From contig JBDWGH010000002.1 in NCBI GenBank assembly GCA_039975855.1, positions 806,001 to 870,000 of the forward strand: a stretch of DNA of 64,000 nt, in the 5' to 3' direction. Positions 1 through 9,283 of the stretch are shown here, one piece after another (position 1 is the stretch's first letter; every line of letters begins with the position of its first letter). The notes below the pieces were generated by a model. That model ran no database searches, was not told where the DNA came from, and was given only the letters and a program-made list of their open reading frames with translations. Origin of the DNA: Litorimonas sp039975855 (GTDB lineage: Bacteria > Pseudomonadota > Alphaproteobacteria > Caulobacterales > Maricaulaceae). The position numbers and the translations under genes are program-made.

Positions 1-963
1 TTCGCCTTGGGCCACGCGGATCATTTGCTCGACCAAATCCACGCCAGTGATCAATTCCGTGACAGGATGTTCGACCTGTAGGCGCGTGTTCATTTCAAGG
101 AAGTAGAAGTTCTTGTCCTTATCAACGATGAACTCGACGGTCCCTGCGGAATCATAGTCCACGGCTTTGGCCAGGGCGACGGATTCTGCGCCCATGGCCG
201 CGCGGGTTGCCTCATCTAGGAATGGCGACGGGGCTTCTTCGATGACTTTTTGGTTACGGCGCTGAATGGAACATTCGCGCTCGGCCAGATAAATACAATT
301 GCCATGCTTATCGCCCAGAACCTGGATTTCGATATGGCGTGGCTGTTCGACGAATTTTTCGATAAAGATACGGTCATCGCCAAAGCTGTTGGCAGCTTCA
401 TTTTTGGAAGACTGAAAGCCTTCGCGGGCTTCTTCGTCATTCCACGCAATCCGCATGCCTTTGCCGCCGCCGCCAGCAGAGGCTTTGATCATGACGGGAT
501 AACCGACTTTTTGCGAGATTTTGACGGCCTCTTCGGCGTCTTCAATCAAGCCCATATGCCCGGGCACGCAAGACACGCCGGCTTCCTTCGCGAGGGCTTT
601 GGAGGTGATCTTATCACCCATCGAATCAATGGCGTGGGGGTTGGGACCGATGAAAGCGATCTTCTCTTTTTTCAGACGTTTCGCAAACTCAGGATTTTCC
701 GACAGGAAACCATAGCCGGGATGAATAGCATCCGCGCCTGTGTCTTTCGCGGCCTGAACGATTTTATCCATAACGAGATAGGATTGGTTCACGGCGGGCG
801 GGCCAATGTGAACCGCCTCATCCGCCATCTCGACATGCAACGCATTTTTATCCGCATCGGAATAAACCGCAACGGTCTTAATGCCCATTTTCCGCGCGGT
901 TTTAATGACGCGGCAAGCAATTTCACCTCGGTTGGCGATTAGAATTTTTGTGATTTTAGTCAT
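1..963 (-). CDS. pccA: propionyl-CoA carboxylase alpha (biotin carboxylase) subunit, N-terminal part
   Basis: ATP-dependent biotin carboxylase half of an acyl-CoA carboxylase, most likely propionyl-CoA to methylmalonyl-CoA. The start is the ATG at 963, giving MTKITKILIANRGEIACRVIK, the classic biotin-carboxylase N-terminus. About 321 residues are present before the window edge. They include the ATP-grasp glycine-rich loop (KASAGGGGKGMRI near residue 160), ERECSIQRRNQK and the EMNTRLQVEHPVTE segment near the edge. The C-terminal part and the biotinyl domain lie outside the window. The gene follows pccB on the same strand, separated by one extra gene whose stop is 2 bp before this start. An acetyl-CoA or methylcrotonyl-CoA carboxylase is possible, but the pccB partner favours propionyl-CoA. 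Confidence 0.93.
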   Translation of the reverse strand, partial: MTKITKILIANRGEIACRVIKTARKMGIKTVAVYSDADKNALHVEMADEAVHIGPPAVNQSYLVMDKIVQAAKDTGADAIHPGYGFLSENPEFAKRLKKEKIAFIGPNPHAIDSMGDKITSKALAKEAGVSCVPGHMGLIEDAEEAVKISQKVGYPVMIKASAGGGGKGMRIAWNDEEAREGFQSSKNEAANSFGDDRIFIEKFVEQPRHIEIQVLGDKHGNCIYLAERECSIQRRNQKVIEEAPSPFLDEATRAAMGAESVALAKAVDYDSAGTVEFIVDKDKNFYFLEMNTRLQVEHPVTELITGVDLVEQMIRVAQGE

Positions 964-965
964 GT

Positions 966-1901
966 CTACACCAGGATGTGAAATTTATGGACTAACGAGA
1001 GAGCAATTAAAGCTACGGCTGAGAACAGAGGTAAAAATACCGAAAATCCTAGATTTTGTGCTGAGTAAATAAGTCCTCTGCGAAATTCGGTTTTTTGAAG
1101 TGTATCGCTTTTTGGCGCTAGCTCGGGCAGAAAATCTATTAGAGCGACGATAGCGTTGCGATACCGGATCAAATTACTTTGGATTTCTTTGTAAGCAGTT
1201 CCCGATTGCTCAATGCGTTTAATTTCACGCTCAACATTTTCAACTGCATTAGAAATTGTAGTAGATTGACGAGAAACCTTCATCAAAGAATTTTGGTACT
1301 CTGTGAGTCGAGGATGATAGCCAGGTCGAATATGTTCTAAACTGTTTTTCAAGTTTGTGGCATCGTTATTTATACGACCAATTGCGCCCCTAAGCTCGTT
1401 GAGTGTTCCTTCATAATTTTCAAACTTTAGCTGGTCAAATTTACTTACAAACTCTTCACTAAAGTCGTCGTTTGGCTCCGATACGGAAGAAACTATATCA
1501 AGTGCAAAAGCTCTCTGTTCTTTGAATTTAAAAACATCATTTATAAGAGCTTCATTAGCTTTGATATTTGCAACTAAGTTGGTCATATCTTTACGTAGGC
1601 TAGACCAACGAGACTGTTCAAAAAAGGACCTTAATATAAAAGCCAACACGGAAAAAAAAGAAAATCCAAGCAGCATTTTAAAGAAAATTTCTTCAGGAAA
1701 GCTATCCCCGTAATTAATGAACCCAAACAGGCTTATGCTCTCAACGTCTGTCCCAAGCAAAAAATATAACGCCAATGAAGAAACCATCATTTGATATTTA
1801 AGTCTTACATGACGACCACTCCAGTCACTATTTTCAACTAAGACCTTTTCGACCTTAGAAGACGACTGATACAAGAGCGGACTGTATAATGGATTATTCA
1901 T
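966..1901 (-). CDS. unrecognised membrane protein with coiled coil, between pccB and pccA
   Basis: I do not recognise the family. With the ATG at 1901 the product is 311 aa. It has two hydrophobic segments near the N-terminus (about residues 36-58 and 72-94), a long polar, helical and probably coiled-coil middle (about 95-270, with many E/K/N/Q), and a third hydrophobic segment near the C-terminus (about 278-305). This suggests an inner-membrane protein with a large cytoplasmic or periplasmic helical domain. The start is set by AGGTGA at 1908-1913, six bases upstream of 1901; an in-frame TTG at 1907 abuts that site and is less likely. The SD overlaps the pccB stop, so the gene is probably translationally coupled. 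It is visibly AT-richer than pccA and pccB, suggesting later insertion. Confidence 0.8.
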   Translation of the reverse strand: MNNPLYSPLLYQSSSKVEKVLVENSDWSGRHVRLKYQMMVSSLALYFLLGTDVESISLFGFINYGDSFPEEIFFKMLLGFSFFSVLAFILRSFFEQSRWSSLRKDMTNLVANIKANEALINDVFKFKEQRAFALDIVSSVSEPNDDFSEEFVSKFDQLKFENYEGTLNELRGAIGRINNDATNLKNSLEHIRPGYHPRLTEYQNSLMKVSRQSTTISNAVENVEREIKRIEQSGTAYKEIQSNLIRYRNAIVALIDFLPELAPKSDTLQKTEFRRGLIYSAQNLGFSVFLPLFSAVALIALSLVHKFHILV

Positions 1902-1911
1902 TGACAATCAC

Positions 1912-3444
1912 CTAAAGCGGCAAGTTCCCATGCTTCTTCCACGGGTTTTCCAGCTTCTTATCTTTCGCCAATGCCAAAGCGCGGCAAATGCGTTTGCGGG
2001 TCGAACGGGGTTGGATGACTTCGTCGATATATCCGCGTTCGGCAGCGCGGAACGGCGAGAGGAATTTCTCTTCATAATCCGCGACATGAGCGGCGGTTTT
2101 TTCTTCATCGCCGAGATCTTTGCGGTGCAGGATTTCCACCGCGCCCTTTGCGCCCATCACAGCGATTTGCGCAGTCGGCCAAGCATAATTGATATCATTG
2201 CGCAGATGTTTCGGGGACATCACGCAATAGGCGCCGCCATAAGCTTTGCGCGTAATGACGGTGACTTTCGGAACCGTCGCTTCGCCATAAGCATAAAGCA
2301 ATTTCGCGCCATGCTTAATCACGCCGCCATATTCCTGATCCGTGCCGGGCAGGAAGCCAGGCACATCCACGAGGGAGAGAACCGGAATTTCAAAACAATC
2401 GCAGAAACGGATAAAGCGGGCCGCCTTGCGCGACGCATTGCTATCGAGACACCCCGCGAGGACCATTGGCTGGTTTGCAACCACGCCGACGGTTTGCCCT
2501 TCGAGGCGGATAAAGCCGCAGAGGATATTCTTGGCGAAGTCTTCTTGGATTTCGAAGAAGTCGCCCTCATCGGCAAGCTTAGTCACCAGCTCTTTCATAT
2601 CATAGGGCAGGTTCGGATTATCCGGCACGAGCGTGTCGAGCGAGAGGTCTTCGCGGTCATGCTCGTCATAGAATGGACGTACAGGCACGCCGCTGCGATT
2701 GTTCAGCGGGAGGAAATCGAACAAGCGGCGGATTTCTGACAGCGCCTGCATGTCGTTATCGTATGCGCCGTCGGCCACAGAAGACTTGGTCGTGTGGGTT
2801 TTCGCGCCGCCGAGCTCTTCTGATGTCACGATTTCATTGGTGACGGTTTTCAGAACATCTGGTCCCGTCAGGAACATGTAGGAGCTATCGCGGACCATGA
2901 AGATGAAATCGGTCAGGGCCGGCGAGTAAACCGCCCCGCCCGCACTTGGTCCCATAATAACCGAGATCTGCGGAATGACGCCAGAGGCGAGGATATTGTT
3001 CTGGAACACGTCGGTGTAGCCCGCCAGCGCCGCAACGCCTTCTTGGATACGCGCACCGCCTGAATCTTGCAGGCCGATGATCGGCGCGCCATGGCGCATG
3101 GCCATTTCTTGGACCTTGTTGATTTTCTTGGCGTGGGTTTCTGAAAGCGAGCCGCCAAAGACCGTAAAGTCTTGCGCGAAGACAAAAGTCTTGCGGCCAT
3201 TGATCGTGCCCCAACCCGTGACGACGCCGTCGCCTGCCATTTTGTTCTTCTCCATACCGAAATCGGTGGAGCGGTGGGTAACGAACATGTCGAATTCTTC
3301 GAAACTACCCGGATCGAGGAGGAGTTCCAGCCGTTCGCGGGCGGTCAATTTGCCCTTGGCGTGCTGGCTATCAATGCGGCGCTGTCCGCCGCCTAATCTT
3401 GCTTCGTCGCGGCGCGATTGCAGCTGGTCTAAAATATCGCTCAA
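1912..3444 (-). CDS. pccB: propionyl-CoA carboxylase beta (carboxyltransferase) subunit
   Basis: Carboxyltransferase subunit that moves the carboxyl group from biotin to propionyl-CoA; it works with the alpha subunit encoded downstream. The protein carries the ARLGGGQRRIDSQHAKGKLTARER start, the GGSLSETHAKKI segment, two oxyanion-type glycine pairs (SGGARIQEG and the PSAGGAVYSPAL region), and the C-terminal KAYGGAYCVMSPKHL block. The frame stays open to 3501, but the family is typically about 510 aa and begins just before the DILDQL helix. I therefore chose the TTG at 3444 (510 aa), which has a G-run upstream. ATG codons at 3480 and 3501 are alternatives. It is the first gene of a pccB-orf-pccA operon. 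Confidence 0.93.
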   Translation of the reverse strand: MSDILDQLQSRRDEARLGGGQRRIDSQHAKGKLTARERLELLLDPGSFEEFDMFVTHRSTDFGMEKNKMAGDGVVTGWGTINGRKTFVFAQDFTVFGGSLSETHAKKINKVQEMAMRHGAPIIGLQDSGGARIQEGVAALAGYTDVFQNNILASGVIPQISVIMGPSAGGAVYSPALTDFIFMVRDSSYMFLTGPDVLKTVTNEIVTSEELGGAKTHTTKSSVADGAYDNDMQALSEIRRLFDFLPLNNRSGVPVRPFYDEHDREDLSLDTLVPDNPNLPYDMKELVTKLADEGDFFEIQEDFAKNILCGFIRLEGQTVGVVANQPMVLAGCLDSNASRKAARFIRFCDCFEIPVLSLVDVPGFLPGTDQEYGGVIKHGAKLLYAYGEATVPKVTVITRKAYGGAYCVMSPKHLRNDINYAWPTAQIAVMGAKGAVEILHRKDLGDEEKTAAHVADYEEKFLSPFRAAERGYIDEVIQPRSTRKRICRALALAKDKKLENPWKKHGNLPL

Positions 3445-3721
3445 GGTAACCCCCGTCAGCTTTCGGCATAAGCGTAACATCCTAGTTATGGGGTTCAGCA
3501 AGGCAAGCTTTGTTTCGCCTCAAATTAGGTCAAATTTTCTGCATTTTCGTGAAATACATCTTCGAAAATTTCATATAAGCACAACCCAAGCATACATTCG
3601 TGACGGGCAGCCTTGCGGCTTTGTCAGTTGCGAACTGCCCCTGAAAAGGCGCAGAGGCCAAATTGAATAAATTTGACGGGAAACCTATCCCCTAACCCCG
3701 TCCGTGAAACGTAGTCAGACC

Positions 3722-4855
3722 ATGAAACTCAACACGTCCTATATTATCGCCGGTTCACTCCTCGTCGTTGGAGGAATGTGGTTTGCTTTCAACAATGCAG
3801 GCGAAGATGCCCCGCTACCGATTGCAACACCGACAACGGCCAAGGAAAATGCCCAATTATCAATGCCAACTGTCCAAGTTCGGCGCGTCATCGCCTCTGA
3901 ACATCCAAATGTCATGGAGCTCTATGGGCAAACCCGCGCTAATCGTGAAGTCGCGCTGAAGGCAGAAACTGTTGGCCTTGTCTCGCAGATCTTCGTGACC
4001 GAGGGTCAACGCGTCAAAAAAGGTCAAACCGTTTGCCGTCAGGACCTGAACGCCCGCCAAGCCGTCGTCGATCAGGCCAAAGCTAACATGCGCCAGATCG
4101 AGACCGATTTGAATGCCGCGCGCACTCTGGCCGAGAAAGGCTTTCAGTCCTCCACGCGCGTGACCGCCCTCGAAGCTCAATTGGACGGCGCACGTGCGGC
4201 CCTGAAACAAGCCGAGATCGAAGCCGATAATATCAACATCCGCGCGCCTTTCTCTGGCGTCTGGGAACGCCAAGATGCTCAAATTGGGGATTTCCTTTCC
4301 CCAGGTATGTCCTGCGGATTGCTGGTCGATTTGTCCCCATTGAAAGTCGACGCACAGCTCACGGAAGCGCAGCTCGGCAAAGTTAAACGTGGCGACACAG
4401 CTAATGTGCGGCTCGCAACGGGTGAAATCATAACGGGTATGGTCGCATTCATCGAAGCTAAAGCCGACCCCGCGACACGGACGTTTAGGGCCGAAATCCA
4501 TGTCCCAAATGATGACTTCGCCTTGAGAGCGGGCGTTACCGGAACTGTGAGCATTAAGAGCGGTCTCACGAACGCACAGCAGGTCCCGAGCAGCATTATG
4601 GCAATTGCCGATAATGGCGATGTCGGCATTCGATATATCGATGAGTCCAACATTGTTCGGTTTGCGGCGATCAAAACAGTTGATGAAGACGCCAATGGTC
4701 TTTGGGTTACGGGCTTGCCGGACAACACGCGGATTATCACGCAAGGCCAGGACTTCGTATCCGTGGGAATGGAAGTCGACCCTCAAGAAAATTATACTTC
4801 GCCGTCAACTCCGCAACAAAGACAAGCCGCAGGCGCGTCCCGCGGAACAGAGTGA
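3722..4855 (+). CDS. RND efflux periplasmic adaptor (membrane fusion protein)
   Basis: HlyD/AcrA-type adaptor bridging an inner-membrane RND pump to an outer-membrane channel. An N-terminal signal anchor (SYIIAGSLLVVGGMWFAF) is followed by the lipoyl/barrel half motif (GLVSQIFVTEGQRVKKGQ), a coiled-coil hairpin (about residues 110-180), the second lipoyl half (NINIRAPFSGVWE) and beta-barrel/membrane-proximal domains. Start choice: the ATG at 3722 (377 aa); an in-frame GTG at 3704 is possible, and neither has a clear Shine-Dalgarno. The RND pump gene begins 10 bp downstream, so the two form an operon. No outer-membrane TolC-like gene is present nearby, so the pair probably shares one encoded elsewhere. 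The substrate cannot be told from sequence. Confidence 0.9.
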   Translation: MKLNTSYIIAGSLLVVGGMWFAFNNAGEDAPLPIATPTTAKENAQLSMPTVQVRRVIASEHPNVMELYGQTRANREVALKAETVGLVSQIFVTEGQRVKKGQTVCRQDLNARQAVVDQAKANMRQIETDLNAARTLAEKGFQSSTRVTALEAQLDGARAALKQAEIEADNINIRAPFSGVWERQDAQIGDFLSPGMSCGLLVDLSPLKVDAQLTEAQLGKVKRGDTANVRLATGEIITGMVAFIEAKADPATRTFRAEIHVPNDDFALRAGVTGTVSIKSGLTNAQQVPSSIMAIADNGDVGIRYIDESNIVRFAAIKTVDEDANGLWVTGLPDNTRIITQGQDFVSVGMEVDPQENYTSPSTPQQRQAAGASRGTE

Positions 4856-4865
4856 GCGCGCGGCG

Positions 4866-7800
4866 ATGAGTACGAAGAACATATCGCCCTCCGCACCTGG
4901 CCTCGCTGGGATTGTCGGATTCTGTATTCGCAATTGGCGGACGACCTTAGGCATTATGCTGGTTTGCGTCATCGGCGGACTGCTTGCGATGAGCCGCCTG
5001 CCCATGGACGCAGAACCTGACGTACCCGTTCCAATCATCAATATTCGCGTTGTTCTACCGGGAGTCTCGCCAGAGGATGCAGAGCGTCTTTTGGTCAGGC
5101 CCTTGGAAACAGAACTAAAAGCGATTGAGGGATTAAAAGAAATTGACGGCGTCGCCTCGACAAACGTGGCCTATGTCACGCTAGAATTTGAATTGGGCGT
5201 TGATGAAGATGCCATAATGGCGGACGTCTTGGAAAAAGTCGATCGAGCACGCGCAGAGTTTCCTGCTGAAGCGCGGCAACCCATCGTCGAAGAGGTCAGC
5301 TTTTCCGCTTTGCCGATCCTTACAGTTAATCTTTGGGGCGATGCGCCTGAGCGAGAATTACAGAAACGCGCCAAACTTCTGCAGCGAAAAATTGAGGCCA
5401 TCCCTCTCATTTTAGAGGCAAGGATCAGTGGTGAGCGAACAGATGTGCTGGAAGCCATTATCGACCCCGCGAAAACCGAAAGCCTTGGCATCACATTCGG
5501 AGAAATCGCGGGCGCGGTGTCACAAAATAATTCACTCGTCCCTGCGGGCGCGATCGAGACAGAGAGCGGGCGCTTCAACATTAAACTCCCCGGGCTGATA
5601 GAGACACCCGAAGATATGGGCGCGCTGGTCGTGCGCCGAAGTGCCAATGGCGCAATCGTTCGTTTGAGCGATATCGCCGAGGTTAGACGTGGGTATAAAG
5701 ACGCCACAACGCTCGCCCGGTTCAATAGTCAAACCAGCGTCAGCTTGGAGATTAGCAAACGACAAGGCGTCAACATTCTGGAAGCGACCGAACTCGTGCA
5801 AAGACTCGTCGATGAGGAAATAGCTCGTCCAGATTGGCCCCACACAATCAATATGACCTACAGCCAAAGTCGATCGGATTATATTCGTGACATGATGTCC
5901 GAACTATCGGCCTCAATTATCAACGCTGTTGTTCTGGTCTTTATTGTTTGTATTGCCGCGCTAGGGTGGAGGTCGGCAATCTTCGTGGGATGGGCCATTC
6001 CATCAAGTTTCCTGATCGCCTTTTTTGGCTTTCTAATTATGGGCGAAACGATCAATATGATGATCCTCTTCGGCCTCATTCTCTCTGTGGGGGTGTTGGT
6101 CGATAGTGCCATTGTCATCGTCGAGTTTGCGGACCGAAAAATGGAAGAAGGGGTCGAACGCGTCGAGGCCTTTAAAATGGCGGGTGAACGCATGTTTTGG
6201 CCAATCATGAGTTCGACGGCCACAACATTGGCGGCATTCATTCCGCTTCTGTTCTGGCAGTCTACGACCGGCAAGTTCATGAGCTATTTCCCGCGAACTA
6301 TGATTTATGTTCTGTCAGCGTCAACGCTCATGGCTCTTATCTTTCTTCCCACCTTGGGTGCTAAGATAGGGTTTCGCCCTAAGAAAACAGTCAATGCAAA
6401 TGTCGTTGCCTTATCTGGAGGCGAAGGCGATCCGATGGAAACGAAAGGGTTCATTGGACTCTATGTGCGTATGATTGCGAAGATCATTCACTTTCCGCTT
6501 CTGGTGATAGCGGGGATCATCATACTAGCCGTTTCCATTATCGGAATTTTTGGTTCTCAGATGAGCGGCCCGCCGCCTAAGCCGGTTGAGTTTTTTACGC
6601 AATCCCCAAGCGAGCAGCTATATATTCTTGCGCGCTCACGAGGAAACGCGACCCCCGAACAATATTTGGATATCGCAAAAGACATTGAGAACCGCATCAA
6701 AGATATCAATGGAATTGAGTCGGTCTACACAGTGACAGGCGACGGTGCCTCGGGCAGTGGAGGCATTTCAGGTCCTGCAAATGTTCCATCGGACACCGTT
6801 GTTCGCGTTTATACAGAGTTGATGCCCTTTAGTCAGCGACGAGGAACTCAGCCTATCGTTGATGATCTCGAAGCCGCTGTCGCCAATATTCCAGGCATCT
6901 TTACAGAAGTAACAGCTGTTGATCAGGGCCCCCCTATTGGGAAAGATATCGGCATTCAGATTAGTAGCGACATTCCATCCGAACTAAAGAATGCAACTCA
7001 AGCCGTTCGAAACAAACTCGCCTCGATGGATGGAATTATAGAGATTGAAGATTCGACGCCTCTTCCCGGTGTAGAATGGGAATTTATCGTTGACCGCGCC
7101 CAAGCTGGTCGCCTGGGATTGGATGTTGGACGTATCGGAGCGGCGTTATCTTTCGCCACAGAAGGAACTTTGGTTGGTCAATATCGCCCATTAGATGCAG
7201 ATGAGGAAGTTGATATTCGTATCCGCTATCCATCTGACGTTCGGACCTTGGCTGAGTTAGACAGATTGAGAATTCAAACGCCGCAAGGTGCTCTCCCTCT
7301 CTCTTCGGTTGCGACACGTGTGGCAAAACCTCGTCAGGATAAAATTGAGCGTAAAGACCTGCTTCCTTATTATATAGTACAAGCCAATACAGCGAAGGAC
7401 TATGCAACACAGGTTCAGGTCGCTGAACTCACCGAATGGTTAGAAAACGAAGCCGATTTCCCTTCCACCGTCCAAACAAAGTTCTTGGGCCAACAAGAAG
7501 AAAATGCGGCTGCGTTAAGGTTTTTCCAGGCTGCAGGACTCGCGATTCTTTTCATGATGGGCGTCATCCTGTTGCTACAATTCAATAGCTTCTACCATGT
7601 ATTCCTAACACTACTTGCCGTAATTATGAGCGTGTTTGGCGTTCTCCTCGGCCTTTCATTTTATCCCTACGTCTCAATGATCCTTTCATTGACAGGTGTC
7701 ATCGCTTTGGCGGGGATTGTCGTGAATAATAACATTGTCCTAATCGATGCGTATCAGCGATTATTAGAAAAAGGATATGGATCAGTGGACGCCGCCATAC

Positions 7801-8138
7801 GAACGGCGGCTCAGCGTTTACGCCCTGTATTCTTGACAACTTTAACAACCGTGGTGGGTTTGATGCCGCTTATTCTCGGATGGCAGGCGAACATTTTTAC
7901 AGGTGAGTTTTCGACGAAGGGCTCAAGCACATCCGAGATTTGGGCTCCGATCTCCTACGTGGTGGCATGCGGTCTGGGTTTCGCGACAATCCTCACACTG
8001 ATTGTAACACCTGTGATGCTGGCGATGCCAACTGTCATGGCTGGCCGATTGAAGCGCCTGGCTGGTTGGATCAAAAACGGCTCGCGAAAACCGAGACGCT
8101 CAACGGATGATAACCCAACTCCGGTCTTAGGAGACTAA
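4866..8138 (+). CDS. RND-family efflux transporter permease
   Basis: Inner-membrane proton-driven pump of the AcrB/MexF superfamily, 1090 aa, the usual size. It shows TM1 near residues 28-48, a large periplasmic porter domain, a TM2-TM6 block near 350-550, a second periplasmic half and a terminal TM block (from about 895). The TM4 motif reads GVLVDSAIVIVE: the first of the two usual aspartates is kept and the second is Ser, as in several divergent RND groups. The open frame extends upstream to 4605 inside the adaptor gene, but the ATG at 4866 gives the normal MSTKN...IRNWRTTLGIM N-terminus and lies 10 bp after the adaptor stop. Drug, lipid or metal substrate is not predictable here. Confidence 0.93.
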   Translation: MSTKNISPSAPGLAGIVGFCIRNWRTTLGIMLVCVIGGLLAMSRLPMDAEPDVPVPIINIRVVLPGVSPEDAERLLVRPLETELKAIEGLKEIDGVASTNVAYVTLEFELGVDEDAIMADVLEKVDRARAEFPAEARQPIVEEVSFSALPILTVNLWGDAPERELQKRAKLLQRKIEAIPLILEARISGERTDVLEAIIDPAKTESLGITFGEIAGAVSQNNSLVPAGAIETESGRFNIKLPGLIETPEDMGALVVRRSANGAIVRLSDIAEVRRGYKDATTLARFNSQTSVSLEISKRQGVNILEATELVQRLVDEEIARPDWPHTINMTYSQSRSDYIRDMMSELSASIINAVVLVFIVCIAALGWRSAIFVGWAIPSSFLIAFFGFLIMGETINMMILFGLILSVGVLVDSAIVIVEFADRKMEEGVERVEAFKMAGERMFWPIMSSTATTLAAFIPLLFWQSTTGKFMSYFPRTMIYVLSASTLMALIFLPTLGAKIGFRPKKTVNANVVALSGGEGDPMETKGFIGLYVRMIAKIIHFPLLVIAGIIILAVSIIGIFGSQMSGPPPKPVEFFTQSPSEQLYILARSRGNATPEQYLDIAKDIENRIKDINGIESVYTVTGDGASGSGGISGPANVPSDTVVRVYTELMPFSQRRGTQPIVDDLEAAVANIPGIFTEVTAVDQGPPIGKDIGIQISSDIPSELKNATQAVRNKLASMDGIIEIEDSTPLPGVEWEFIVDRAQAGRLGLDVGRIGAALSFATEGTLVGQYRPLDADEEVDIRIRYPSDVRTLAELDRLRIQTPQGALPLSSVATRVAKPRQDKIERKDLLPYYIVQANTAKDYATQVQVAELTEWLENEADFPSTVQTKFLGQQEENAAALRFFQAAGLAILFMMGVILLLQFNSFYHVFLTLLAVIMSVFGVLLGLSFYPYVSMILSLTGVIALAGIVVNNNIVLIDAYQRLLEKGYGSVDAAIRTAAQRLRPVFLTTLTTVVGLMPLILGWQANIFTGEFSTKGSSTSEIWAPISYVVACGLGFATILTLIVTPVMLAMPTVMAGRLKRLAGWIKNGSRKPRRSTDDNPTPVLGD

Positions 8139-8145
8139 GGCCAAT

Positions 8146-9222
8146 TTACTCAGCCGTTTCGGAAACGTCTTGAGGATTAGCCTCAGTCGGTAATGGCGCA
8201 TAGATCACGGTCGATTGACCACCCCCACCGATCAATGTGCGGCGCACTTGCCATTGTTGCGGGTCAATATTGATGGACAAGGCACCGCTGCCATCTGTGT
8301 CTTCCTCCTGCAAAGGCGGAAGAAAATTAAACGGCACTGTGACAGAAACAGGATCGACGGGAGCGTTGGGCGCGCCCGGTGCAGGGATAAGCTCTGCACG
8401 AATATTGATTTTGGCACGAGGCAATAAGCGCGAGGCTATAAAATTCCATCGGCCGCCAACACCAATACCTGTTTCTCCAATGACGGCTGTCTGGGCATAA
8501 AACCTGACCCGCCCGGGAACTGTAGATGTTCCCGTAATTATAACGCCGCCTGAAAAATCGTAATCTATAACGGACAGGCTCAAAGGACCTGCTGTTGGCG
8601 ATCCGCCAAATGGCGACTGAATAACACGGGACGGGCTTCCCGGCGCTGTCACCATAATCAGAGCTGTATTTTTATAAATCTCAACAGGCGTGATCTCTTC
8701 TGACGGGGCTTTTTCAGAACTTCCGCCCGGATCCTCTGCTATTTCTGGCTCAGGTTCCGGAATAGGCAATCGAAAAACCGTTTCTTCAGATCTAACGCCA
8801 GGCGTGTCCTCGCCCATATAGAGTTGCGCCTCTAAAACCATCGGGCCGCCATTTACATCCAAAGTAACGCCCCATTGCCCAAGATCATTGACCCTAACTT
8901 GCCGAAGGCGCTCTCCTCGGTTGGTAATCACAACCACAGCCCCAGGTTCAGCCTTTCCTGAAAGACGAAGGCGTTGAGCCGTACCTTCCCGAAATTCGCC
9001 GATCTGCTGAAAGCTGGCAGGTTGAACCCCAATCATAGATCCACCTGTCGAGTCGGCACTTAATTGTTTTTCGGGGTTCGTATCCTCAATCCCATCGGAG
9101 ACATTTAGCGCAGCATAGAGGAGAATAGCGAGTATGAGAGCCGCAATGACAATCAAGATATAACGTCCCCGGATCAATTTAGGGGTTGTTTTCTGAGGCG
9201 AGGTTTTCAAAACGGACAACAT
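8146..9222 (-). CDS. membrane-anchored envelope protein with Ig-like domains and a LysM-like tail
   Basis: Function unknown, 358 aa. One N-terminal transmembrane anchor (about residues 18-42, GRYILIVIAALILAILLYAAL) precedes a periplasmic part. Two beta-rich modules of the type seen in Ig-like or adhesin-type repeats can be read: about 85-150 (LRLSGKAEPGAVVVITNRGE...WGVTLDV) and about 225-300 (GGVIITGTSTVPGRVRFYAQ...WNFIAS). They are linked by a Pro/Glu-rich stretch. The C-terminus (QQWQVRRTLIGGGGQSTVIYA) resembles the start of a LysM domain (WxIAR..YG.G..YTVIY), but the rest of a LysM is missing. Its stop lies 8 bp from the convergent RND stop. A role at the cell wall is an inference from anchor and tail only. 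Confidence 0.75.
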   Translation of the reverse strand: MLSVLKTSPQKTTPKLIRGRYILIVIAALILAILLYAALNVSDGIEDTNPEKQLSADSTGGSMIGVQPASFQQIGEFREGTAQRLRLSGKAEPGAVVVITNRGERLRQVRVNDLGQWGVTLDVNGGPMVLEAQLYMGEDTPGVRSEETVFRLPIPEPEPEIAEDPGGSSEKAPSEEITPVEIYKNTALIMVTAPGSPSRVIQSPFGGSPTAGPLSLSVIDYDFSGGVIITGTSTVPGRVRFYAQTAVIGETGIGVGGRWNFIASRLLPRAKINIRAELIPAPGAPNAPVDPVSVTVPFNFLPPLQEEDTDGSGALSINIDPQQWQVRRTLIGGGGQSTVIYAPLPTEANPQDVSETAE

Positions 9223-9283
9223 CTCCTAGGGCCTGTCCCGAAAAGGACACTCTTCGAGTCGATATTAAATGAAACGGAACACA

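Noticed and set aside
250..942. 230-codon open frame on the plus strand opposite pccA
   Set aside because: Antisense shadow of a strongly conserved biotin carboxylase gene; the product has no recognisable domain and no SD.
2319..2605. Overlapping short frames on both strands in pccB
   Set aside because: Shadows of a conserved gene with high GC at third positions.
3860..4786. 308-codon minus-strand frame inside the efflux adaptor gene
   Set aside because: Opposite strand of a clear HlyD-type gene; no motif and no promoter.
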